Shown here: positions 1 to 4,878 of the stretch, piece by piece | Numbering within the stretch: position 1 is the stretch's first letter | How the letters are laid out: each line of letters opens with the position of its first letter | Source of the DNA: an uncultured Verrucomicrobiota bacterium | GTDB lineage: Bacteria; Verrucomicrobiota; Kiritimatiellia; RFP12; UBA3636 | Assembly: GCA_946612175.1 (NCBI GenBank) | Contig: CAMOEO010000231.1 | Location: forward strand, 1 to 5,180 | DNA length: 5,180 nucleotides | Direction: 5' to 3' | Notes under the pieces: model-generated | Seen by the model: the letters and a program-made list of their open reading frames with translations, nothing else | Database searches by the model: none | Told to the model about the DNA's origin: nothing | Made by a program: the position numbers and the translations under genes

Positions 1-122
1 TTTCCCCCGCGCGATTCGACCCGGAAGCGTTGCGTGTCCGGACCGACGCCTTCCTTCGCGCCACCGGCGCGTTCGGTGGATACCGCATCGAACGCCGCGG
101 CCTGTCGCCGCTCGACATGTAG
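1..122 (+). CDS. 3' end of an unrecognised protein (partial)
   Basis: This is an open frame from base 3 to a TAG stop at 120-122, giving a 39-residue tail that includes FDPEALRVRTDAFLRATGAF and ends GLSPLDM. Third codon positions are strongly G/C-biased, as in the other real genes here, and the residue mix (an amphipathic stretch with charged and aliphatic residues, then GGYRIERR) reads like a genuine protein end, unlike the Arg/Pro/Ser-rich translations of the other frames. The start and most of the gene lie outside the window, so no function can be given. It is the only plus-strand gene I support. It runs towards the minus-strand cluster, with about 115 bp between its stop and the end of the AAA+ remnant. 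A short hairpin begins one base after the stop. Confidence 0.6.
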   Translation, partial: SPARFDPEALRVRTDAFLRATGAFGGYRIERRGLSPLDM

Positions 123-123
123 C

Positions 124-139
124 CGGAGCGGTCGCTCCG
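124..139 (+). terminator. Hairpin directly after the plus-strand gene, possible terminator
   Basis: CGGAGC and GCTCCG pair as a perfect 6-bp stem around the tetraloop GGTC, starting one base past the stop at 120-122. No T-run follows at once; the first is TTTT about 13 bases later. This is therefore either a weak intrinsic terminator or only a 3'-end-stabilising hairpin. The position argues for a 3'-end role. Confidence 0.35.
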
Positions 140-167
140 CGCGGCCAGCAGGTTTTGCGAACGTTGT

Positions 168-250
168 CCCCTATTTGCTGTTTTGCAAAACAGGTGCACT
201 TTTTTTGGTGTTAGAACTTTGTCTCCTAAATTCAATTTCAAAAATAGGGG
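168..250. repeat. AT-rich stretch bounded by a 9-bp inverted repeat
   Basis: CCCCTATTT at 168-176 is the exact reverse complement of AAATAGGGG at 242-250, with 65 bp between. The enclosed DNA is far richer in A and T than anything else in the window. The right arm overlaps the last codons (P-Y-F) and lies next to the stop of the AAA+ remnant at 238-240. It could be the scar of a small miniature inverted-repeat element, or a long-range hairpin formed by chance. No flanking target-site duplication is obvious: the left flank reads GTTGT and the right flank TCGGG. Confidence 0.35.
178..206 (+). terminator. 16-bp palindrome followed by T7: candidate terminator or operator
   Basis: CTGTTTTGCAAAACAG (178-193) is a perfect palindrome. 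Six bases later comes TTTTTTT (200-206). Read on the plus strand this is a 6-bp stem with loop TGCA, then GUGCAC, then a U-tract, which would suit termination of the plus-strand gene ending at 122. The stem is AT-rich and the gap to the U-run is longer than in a strong terminator. A protein-binding operator is the alternative, since a perfect even-length palindrome also fits a dimeric regulator. Confidence 0.35.
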
Positions 251-467
251 TCGGGGCGGTCGAAGGAGGTGGCGCCGAGGCGCTCCTTCTGGGCGCTCTC
301 CTCGCGGAGGGCGGCCAGGCGGCGGGCGTTGTCGGAGCCGCCGGGCAGGCACCACAGGCTCTGGCGGACGGTGCGGAAGTTGTCCGGGCAGAGGCCCGCG
401 GATGCGCTGCTCCGTCTCGCCGACGAAGGATCGGAGCAGATCGCTGGCGCCGAGCGAGCGGACCCCG
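238..467 (-). pseudogene. Decayed AAA+ ATPase remnant, internally deleted
   Basis: Two minus-strand frames carry pieces resembling one AAA+ ATPase family. Frame 1 (from about 463 to 398) reads GVRSLGASDLLRSFVGETEQ, matching the segment just after the Walker A helix in COG0464-type AAA proteins, where S-D-L-L precedes G-E-T-E. Frame 2 (from about 393 to the TGA at 238-240) reads LCPDNFRTVRQSLWCLPG and then RRLAALREESAQKE, which resembles the C-terminal end of such ATPases. Walker A, Walker B, the sensors and the arginine finger are all missing, and the two pieces meet out of frame near 390-398. That suggests an internal deletion more than a simple 1-bp error. An ATG at 479-481, overlapping the end of the zinc-ribbon gene, is preceded by AAGGAA (486-491) and is in frame 1, so a short translationally coupled peptide could still be made. 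The family assignment is from memory of motifs and is moderate. Confidence 0.5.
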
Positions 468-1568
468 CTAGTCGTCGTCATCGGATTCCTTGATCGTCAC
501 GCCAACGGATTCCGCCCATTCCATGAAGGCTGTGCCTGCTTCGATGAACTGTTTCAGATTTTGGCTCGTCGCATTGGACGTCTTTTCGTTGGCGGGGCCC
601 ATCGACAAACGTCGTTCATCGAAAAACTTGTTGATTGCGTTTGCCGTGTTCTCGGCGGTTTCGATCCAGGTGCGGGCCAGCCGAGCCGTCTTTCGGTCGC
701 AGTCGCCTGCGTCCACGGCTTTCGCCTTCTTGGCAAAGTCTTCGCATGCGTCCCCGATATCCGCAAAGACTGTAGTGGCCTCCCAGTCGTTGCGGACGAC
801 GCTCAGCATTTGAATGCTGAGCATCACACTTTGCATCGCGGGCTTTCCGACGGCAACGATCCTCTCGCAATACGCCTTCGTCCCTTCGACAGATCCGGAA
901 GTTTCGCCAAAGGGAGTCAAAACGCCGGAACCGTAGGCATCCGCTTTCGGCGAGCCGACGAAGGCGCCCAGCGACAGGAACACCGCCAGCAGCAGCGCCA
1001 TCAGCGCCAGAAGGACGAAGCCGGGAGCCCTGCCGCGTTTCGTGTCCTTCCCGGAACAGAAAAGATAGATGGGCGTGCAGACGGATCCGAGGAACAGAAG
1101 CAGGAAATACCAGTATCCCCCGTCGCCCCTCCGTCCCGACTTCTTGATTTCGCGCTGGTCGAGATAGAGGAACGCGACCGTCGACGCCGTGTAGACGATC
1201 GAGAAGAGCCACGAAACCCCCAAGAGCAGACCGACCAATCCTGCGAGCAGACCGGCCGCAATCGGAACGACCGCCAGGCACCAGAGGAAGGTTTTCGGAA
1301 CGGGTTTGATTTCCGCGACGGTTTTGGAGAGCGTCTGCTCGCGCTGGTATCTCCGCAACGCCGCGATCTGCTCGGCACGGGTCGGCTTCGCGCCGTTCCC
1401 CGCGCCGGAGCCCTTGCGCGTCAAATCCCGTTCGTGGCCGTCGCGCGGAAGTTCCGGCGGGGCGGGGGGTGGCGCCTCCTCGGCGCCGGTGTGGGGCATT
1501 TCCCGTCCGCATTCGGGGCAGAAGCGGACGTCGTCGGCGGCTTTCGCGCCGCAATTCGGGCAAACCAT
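468..1568 (-). CDS. Zinc-ribbon protein with four predicted membrane segments
   Basis: The protein has 366 residues. Residues 1-22 form a double-CxxC zinc ribbon (C3, C6, C17, C20; CPNCGA and CPECGRE), of the type found at the N-terminus of many bacterial membrane and sensor proteins. A Pro/charged linker follows to about residue 90. Four hydrophobic stretches come next, at about 94-117, 118-136, 152-172 and 182-204. The C-terminal domain (about 205-366) is mostly helical, rich in Ala, Lys and Glu, and ends in an acidic tail (E-S-D-D-D-D). I recognise no enzyme motif. ATG is chosen because GAGGAA (1576-1581) lies 7 bases upstream and the zinc ribbon begins at residue 2. It lies 101 bp downstream of the sigma gene with no clear promoter between, so it may be cotranscribed with the kinase and sigma genes. 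The second half has a more mixed third-codon position than the flanking genes, which may mean a different origin for that domain. Confidence 0.85.
   Translation of the reverse strand: MVCPNCGAKAADDVRFCPECGREMPHTGAEEAPPPAPPELPRDGHERDLTRKGSGAGNGAKPTRAEQIAALRRYQREQTLSKTVAEIKPVPKTFLWCLAVVPIAAGLLAGLVGLLLGVSWLFSIVYTASTVAFLYLDQREIKKSGRRGDGGYWYFLLLFLGSVCTPIYLFCSGKDTKRGRAPGFVLLALMALLLAVFLSLGAFVGSPKADAYGSGVLTPFGETSGSVEGTKAYCERIVAVGKPAMQSVMLSIQMLSVVRNDWEATTVFADIGDACEDFAKKAKAVDAGDCDRKTARLARTWIETAENTANAINKFFDERRLSMGPANEKTSNATSQNLKQFIEAGTAFMEWAESVGVTIKESDDDD
801..822. repeat. Perfect 10-bp inverted repeat inside the zinc-ribbon gene
   Basis: GCTCAGCATT (801-810), then TG, then AATGCTGAGC (813-822): perfect 10-bp arms with a 2-bp centre. 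It encodes the doubled tripeptide in MLSIQMLS (residues 249-256). It would form a strong hairpin in the mRNA. It could be a fortuitous result of the repeated M-L-S codons, a palindromic protein-binding site, or an insertion scar. Confidence 0.6.
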
Positions 1569-1575
1569 GTCGCGA

Positions 1576-1581
1576 TTCCTC
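1576..1581 (-). promoter_or_regulatory. Ribosome binding site of the zinc-ribbon gene
   Basis: GAGGAA on the minus strand, 7 bases before the ATG at 1566-1568. It fixes the start directly in front of the first Cys pair of the zinc ribbon. Confidence 0.65.
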
Positions 1582-1595
1582 GTTCGTTGTCGTGG

Positions 1596-1618
1596 GTTCC
1601 GCGGTGCATTCGCGGAAC
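1596..1618. repeat. Intergenic hairpin, 8-bp perfect stem
   Basis: GTTCCGCG (1596-1603), a 7-base loop, then CGCGGAAC (1611-1618). It is the last of three consecutive hairpins in the leader of the zinc-ribbon gene, 14 bases upstream of its ribosome binding site. No T-run follows on the minus strand, so it does not look like an intrinsic terminator. An mRNA processing, attenuating or stabilising role is possible. Confidence 0.5.
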
Positions 1619-1619
1619 G

Positions 1620-1638
1620 GAGCGGCGGAATGCCGCTC
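1620..1638. repeat. Intergenic hairpin, 7-bp perfect stem
   Basis: GAGCGGC (1620-1626), a 5-base loop, then GCCGCTC (1632-1638). It lies one base from the hairpin at 1596-1618 and 7 bases from the palindromic element at 1646-1669. No T-run is adjacent on either strand. Confidence 0.5.
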
Positions 1639-1645
1639 TACGGGG

Positions 1646-1675
1646 GATTCCGGCGGGAGGCGCGGAATCTTATGG
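1646..1675 (-). repeat. Palindromic element copy A, at the sigma gene stop
   Basis: Arms GATTCCG (1646-1652) and CGGAATC (1663-1669) flank a 10-base loop. The 30-base block matches copy B (2396-2425) at 24 positions. All differences fall in the loop or one base beyond the TAA. The TAA next to the arm (1670-1672) is the stop codon of the sigma gene. This looks like a small dispersed intergenic repeat of the REP type, or a shared 3'-end RNA structure. Confidence 0.6.
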
Positions 1676-2374
1676 TTCCGTCGCGAGTTTTTCGAGGAGG
1701 TCGGCGAGGTCCGCGCCGCCGGCGCGGAGGGCGGCGGCCTTCTCCTCGAAGCGCGTCAGGACGCGCTTCTTGAGCTGGTAGATCGCGTTCTCCTCGAGGC
1801 CGAACTCGGCGGCGAGCTCGCGGACGGTGGACTGCCCGGACGCGAGGCGCAGGAAGATCGACCGGCTCTGCGCGGAGAAGCGCCCTTCCGCGAAGACGCT
1901 CCGGACGAGGAGCCGCCAGAGCTCGGAAAGCGCGGCGAGACGGTCTGCGACGGCATCGTCCTCTTCCGTGGAGGGGGCGCCGGGGGCGTCGTCCGCCGGA
2001 ACCGCCGCGATCTCGCCGCGCCGTTCGAGCGCACGCTGCGCCTTGTGGCGCAGGACGCCGCGGAGCCATGTGTGGAAGCTGCCCTTCGCGCGGTCGTAGC
2101 GGCCCTCGGGCAGCGTCGTGAGAAGCGCGACGAAGGTCTCCTGCTCGATGTCCTCCCAGAGATCGCGCGTGAGGCGCGGGTCGGTCTTGGCCATGCCGCC
2201 GAGATAGTAGTCGAGGACGGGCTTGTAGCGCGCGACGAAGTCGGGCCAGCGCTCGGCCTCGGGCCCTTGCGAGACATTGCGCAAGAGGCCGGTGGAGGTC
2301 TCGGGGACGGGGGATCGCGGGGCTGAAGCCTCGGGCGCAGAACCGGTTTCGCGGGAGGAGGGTTGGCGTTTCAT
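1670..2374 (-). CDS. ECF-like sigma-70 family RNA polymerase sigma factor
   Basis: This 234-residue sigma factor redirects RNA polymerase to a specific promoter set. Residues 1-35 are a Ser/Pro/Thr-rich, probably disordered leader. Region 2 covers about 36-120, with the core-binding stretch LWEDIEQETFVALL (72-85) and the -10-recognising helices around FHTWLRGVLRHKAQRALER (100-118). An acidic linker follows (about 121-145). Region 4 covers about 148-213, with the -35-binding helix-turn-helix TVRELAAEFGLEENAIYQLKK (183-203), and a 20-residue tail ends the protein. No region 1.1 or region 3 is seen, as in ECF factors. Acidic residues of region 2.2 (E74, D75, E77, E79) are kept. ECF43 factors, activated by kinase phosphorylation (EcfP/PpkT of Vibrio), have lost that charge, so any control by the neighbouring kinase probably acts elsewhere, for example on the Ser/Thr-rich leader. 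The start is supported by AAGGAA (2383-2388), 8 bases upstream. The gene lies 66 bp downstream of the kinase, a pairing known for several STK-linked ECF groups. Confidence 0.88.
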   Translation of the reverse strand: MKRQPSSRETGSAPEASAPRSPVPETSTGLLRNVSQGPEAERWPDFVARYKPVLDYYLGGMAKTDPRLTRDLWEDIEQETFVALLTTLPEGRYDRAKGSFHTWLRGVLRHKAQRALERRGEIAAVPADDAPGAPSTEEDDAVADRLAALSELWRLLVRSVFAEGRFSAQSRSIFLRLASGQSTVRELAAEFGLEENAIYQLKKRVLTRFEEKAAALRAGGADLADLLEKLATEP

Positions 2375-2382
2375 GGGAGAGG

Positions 2383-2388
2383 TTCCTT
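2383..2388 (-). promoter_or_regulatory. Ribosome binding site of the sigma factor gene
   Basis: AAGGAA on the minus strand with an 8-base spacer to the ATG at 2372-2374. It contrasts with the kinase gene, which has no such site. Confidence 0.65.
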
Positions 2389-2395
2389 TGTCCCC

Positions 2396-2425
2396 GATTC
2401 CGGCGAAGCGGGCGGAATCTTACGG
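2396..2425 (-). repeat. Palindromic element copy B, after the kinase gene
   Basis: The arms GATTCCG (2396-2402) and CGGAATC (2413-2419) and the loop length of 10 are identical to copy A at 1646-1675. It begins 16 bases past the kinase TGA. The TAA beside it (2420-2422) is in the kinase reading frame, seven codons after the TGA, so the element again supplies an in-frame stop. It lies in the kinase/sigma gap, 7 bases before the sigma ribosome binding site. Confidence 0.6.
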
Positions 2426-2429
2426 CGTC

Positions 2430-2438
2430 GGGGGGGGG
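2430..2438. repeat. G9/C9 homopolymer just past the kinase stop
   Basis: Nine consecutive G on the plus strand (C on the coding strand) lie two bases after the kinase stop at 2441-2443. Such tracts slip easily in replication and sequencing. Length changes here would not alter either protein, but would change the spacing between the kinase stop and the sigma start. Confidence 0.7.
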
Positions 2439-2440
2439 AG

Positions 2441-4804
2441 TCAGTGCCTTCTGTCCGTTTCCTTGGGGAACGGGCCCCGGAAGTCGCAGAAGCGGTAGTC
2501 TCCGGTGCCGGGATCGAGTTCGGTCCGGGGCGACAGGCGATCCGGCGGGGCGCCGTGACCGCCGAAGACGGGCGAAGCGACGGGCCGCGGGAATTCGCGG
2601 AACGTGACGGCCCTGACCTTGGGACTGAACCTGTCGGCGTCAAGAAACACGTCTCCGCAGACGACCACGGACGGCCGTTCCCCGAATTCGTTCGAGACCG
2701 GACTCCGCAGCCGGGCTTCGCCGACGCCGCGGAGCCGGCGCAAGGATGCGTCGGTCCACCGGCAGGCGCCGATTTCGCCGCCCTCCTTTCCGACGACGAT
2801 CGGAAGGTCGAACGTCATGATTTCGACGAAGCCGTTCCGGTCGGATGCGGGCGGCAGGAACGCGAGCGTTCCGCCGCGGAGGACGATGCGCTTGACCGAG
2901 CCGTCGAGCGGGACGTCGGAAAGAATCAGGGTCTCGCCGGAACGGACGACGATGTCGCCGTTCCCGTCGGGATGCGGCCGTCGGGCGGTTTTGCAGGCTT
3001 CCCGGAAGGATTGTTCCGGATTCGACCCATGGGCGTTCGCAGGCGACACGGGCGGAAGATGCAGGTGGACGTATTCGCCCGCCGAATCGAGAATCGTGTA
3101 GGATCCTTCGAGGGGCACGTCGGGCGACAGGCCGTTTTCCCGGAAGCTGGCGGTGCCTCGGATGGCGATGACGCCCGCTCCCCGCGGCCCGGGGACGAAC
3201 TTCCCAAGAACGTCGCATGGTCCCGACATCCCTTCCAGAATCCCTCCCGCCGGGCCGACCTCGACGGGAACGGAAAGGGACGGCGGCGGCTCCCCGTCGT
3301 GCAGTCCCAGCGCATCGAATTCTTTCTTCGCGAAATCGATCCCGTCGCGGAGCCGATCGTCGGGAACGCGGTCCGCCTCGACGTCGGCGAGAAGGGCGTC
3401 CCAGCGCGCGCGGGCCGCGCGAACCTCCTCCGCGGAAGGACGCTGGGCGACCAACCTCCCGCCGTCCAGGACGAGCTTCGCGGCGCCCGAGGATTCGAGT
3501 TCGCCGACGAGAAACGTCTTTCCGGCGGACAGAACGGCGGTCCCCTGGGCGTCCGGAGCCGGGTCGTCCGGGTCCGCGCACATCTTCTCCAAGATGTCTT
3601 GTTTCCAGCCGAGAAGGAGCTTCTTCAGGTCTCGCCGGGCGACGAAGCGGTCTTCGTCGTCCCAGTCCGGTACCGGTACGGGCGCCGGAGCCACTGTGGA
3701 AGTGCGATTTTCCTGGACGGCCGGCGTGGGCTCCGGATTCGGTTCGCTGTCCGTCGCCGAAAGGAACAAGGCGGCAACAACGGCACAGAACGAAAGGACG
3801 GCGATTGCCGCGGCAGCGACAACCCGCTTTTTTCCGATGTGCCCGGACGGGGAACGTTTCACATTCCCGATCTGGTCGAGGCGGCGCGCGAACGCCGCGG
3901 CGTCCGTGAGGCGCCGGGCGGGGTTGGGAGCGAGCAGGTCGCGGAGCAGGGGTTCCCAGAGCGGGGAGAAGGGGCGGAGCCCCGCACTCGTCGGGAAGGC
4001 TTCGCCCCACTGCGGGAAGGAGCTCGTGAGCGCGCGGAAGAGGACAACGCCGAGCGCATACCAGTCGGCGGCCGGCGTGGCGGGGTCGCCGCGGAGCAGT
4101 TCCGGCGCGGCGTAGCGCTGCGTGCCGGGCTGCGCTCCGGTCCGCGTGAGGCCGGTCTGCGCGGATTCGAGCGTCTTGGCGACGCCGAAGTCGGCGAGGA
4201 GCAGGCGTCCGTCCGCCGCGAAGAGGAGGTTGGACGGCTTGATGTCGCGGTGGACGACGGGCGGCTCGCGTCCGTGCAGCCGCGCGAGCGCGGAGGCGAT
4301 TTCGCGGGCGAGGGAAAGAACGGATCGCTCGGGAATCTGCCGCGCCGTGCCGGCGGCCTCATCGCCGAGCGCGTCCTGGAGGGTGAAGGGAACCTCTGCG
4401 TTCTCTGCGCTCTCTGCGTGTGATTCGAACTCCGCGAACACGGCGTGGAGCACGGCTTCCGCCGCGGCGGCGGAAAGCCCCAGTCTCCGCGTGCAGACGG
4501 CGCGGACTTCGTCCGGAGCGAGCAGGTGCGCGTCCATGACGAAGAACGGCCTCCGCGTGGCGGGGTCTTCGCCCGCCGCGTGGACGCGGACGACGCCGGG
4601 CACATCGCCGAGCGCGGCGAGCGTGCGCGCTTCGGCGGCGAAGCGCGCGCGCAGCGTCGCGTCGCCGGCGCGCTCCGGGAGGAGGAGCTTCACGGCGCGG
4701 TCGACGCCGAGCGCTTCGTCGCGCGCGAGCCACACCTCTCCCATCCCGCCCGCGCCAATGCGGCGGAGGAGGTGCAGCGAGCCGATGGTGCTTCCGTTCG
4801 TCAC
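2441..4804 (-). CDS. Transmembrane serine/threonine protein kinase
   Basis: This 787-residue Hanks-type kinase would phosphorylate Ser/Thr residues of cytoplasmic partners. Kinase domain, about 8-310: glycine loop GAGGMGEV (17-24), ATP lysine K39 in RAVKLL, helix-C glutamate E58, catalytic loop HRDIKPSN (185-192; D187, K189, N192), metal-binding DFG (205-207), possible activation-loop phosphosites T220, T222 and T228, APE (233-235), and D247 in helix F. All key residues are present, so it should be active, as an RD-type kinase. About 40-50 extra residues lie between the hinge and the HRD loop, including the low-complexity HAESAENAE (129-137). One membrane span lies at about 327-349. A Pro/Glu linker follows, then about 400 extracytoplasmic residues. 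These hold two related segments (about 424-455 and 619-651), each with a Gly-ended strand pattern ending in G-G-R-L or G-G-T-L, likely beta-rich and possibly ligand-sensing. The start is GTG, the only in-frame start that keeps the whole glycine loop (upstream TGA at 4838-4840). There is no Shine-Dalgarno sequence. The sigma gene follows 66 bp later. Confidence 0.92.
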   Translation of the reverse strand: MTNGSTIGSLHLLRRIGAGGMGEVWLARDEALGVDRAVKLLLPERAGDATLRARFAAEARTLAALGDVPGVVRVHAAGEDPATRRPFFVMDAHLLAPDEVRAVCTRRLGLSAAAAEAVLHAVFAEFESHAESAENAEVPFTLQDALGDEAAGTARQIPERSVLSLAREIASALARLHGREPPVVHRDIKPSNLLFAADGRLLLADFGVAKTLESAQTGLTRTGAQPGTQRYAAPELLRGDPATPAADWYALGVVLFRALTSSFPQWGEAFPTSAGLRPFSPLWEPLLRDLLAPNPARRLTDAAAFARRLDQIGNVKRSPSGHIGKKRVVAAAAIAVLSFCAVVAALFLSATDSEPNPEPTPAVQENRTSTVAPAPVPVPDWDDEDRFVARRDLKKLLLGWKQDILEKMCADPDDPAPDAQGTAVLSAGKTFLVGELESSGAAKLVLDGGRLVAQRPSAEEVRAARARWDALLADVEADRVPDDRLRDGIDFAKKEFDALGLHDGEPPPSLSVPVEVGPAGGILEGMSGPCDVLGKFVPGPRGAGVIAIRGTASFRENGLSPDVPLEGSYTILDSAGEYVHLHLPPVSPANAHGSNPEQSFREACKTARRPHPDGNGDIVVRSGETLILSDVPLDGSVKRIVLRGGTLAFLPPASDRNGFVEIMTFDLPIVVGKEGGEIGACRWTDASLRRLRGVGEARLRSPVSNEFGERPSVVVCGDVFLDADRFSPKVRAVTFREFPRPVASPVFGGHGAPPDRLSPRTELDPGTGDYRFCDFRGPFPKETDRRH
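4394..4420 (-). repeat. Three 9-bp tandem repeats inside the kinase coding sequence
   Basis: CTCTGCG recurs at 4394, 4403 and 4412 with a 9-bp period. On the coding strand this is CGCAGAG-type DNA, translated as H-A-E S-A-E N-A-E (residues 129-137). Repeats of the CGCAGAGAA type are, as I recall, scattered in genomes of several phyla, mostly between genes. Here the repeat keeps the frame and lies in the insert between hinge and catalytic loop. Confidence 0.65.
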
Positions 4805-4811
4805 AGGAAGA

Positions 4812-4841
4812 AGGATAGCACGGACGGAATCGTGTTTTCAA
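4812..4841 (-). promoter_or_regulatory. Sigma-70-type promoter of the kinase gene
   Basis: On the minus strand TTGAAA (4836-4841) is separated by 18 bases from TATCCT (4812-4817), which is preceded by TGC, an extended -10 motif. Transcription would start about 7 bases past the -10, near 4805, right at the GTG start (4802-4804). This predicts a leaderless or nearly leaderless mRNA and explains the missing ribosome binding site. Confidence 0.5.
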
Positions 4842-4842
4842 T

Positions 4843-4862
4843 CGGGTCCCAAAATGGGCCCG
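4843..4862 (-). terminator. Hairpin after the right-edge gene, possible terminator
   Basis: On the minus strand CGGGCCC (4856-4862), loop ATTTT, and GGGACCCG (4843-4850) form a 7-bp GC-rich stem with one bulged A. It lies 16 bases past the stop at 4879-4881 and just before the kinase promoter, so it would insulate the kinase unit from the upstream gene. There is no T-run after the stem, so termination strength is doubtful. Confidence 0.4.
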
Positions 4863-4878
4863 GGTTCGGGAATCCGCT

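Noticed and set aside
183..1781. A 532-codon plus-strand open frame opposite the zinc-ribbon gene
   Set aside because: The minus strand encodes a zinc ribbon plus clear membrane segments with a ribosome binding site. The plus frame has no recognisable domain and runs through the intergenic gap and into the sigma gene.
1469..2326. A 285-codon plus-strand frame opposite the sigma gene
   Set aside because: It is antisense to a sigma factor with clear region 2 and region 4 motifs, and its composition is that of a complement-strand shadow.
2640..4010. A 456-codon minus-strand frame within the kinase gene
   Set aside because: Its Arg/Pro-rich translation lies wholly inside the kinase gene in another frame, with no motifs.
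2363..4423. A 686-codon plus-strand open frame opposite the kinase gene
   Set aside because: It is antisense to a kinase with every catalytic motif intact. Its translation is Arg/Gly-rich without domains, and it ends in the C-V-L-C-A-L-C-V translation of the 9-bp repeat. GC-rich codon bias readily opens such frames.
4823..4831. A third GATTCCG in the kinase promoter region, as another copy of the palindromic element or an ECF promoter
   Set aside because: Only one arm is present, with no CGGAATC partner at the right spacing, and I see no convincing ECF -35 motif of the GGAAC kind with a CGTC-like -10 here.
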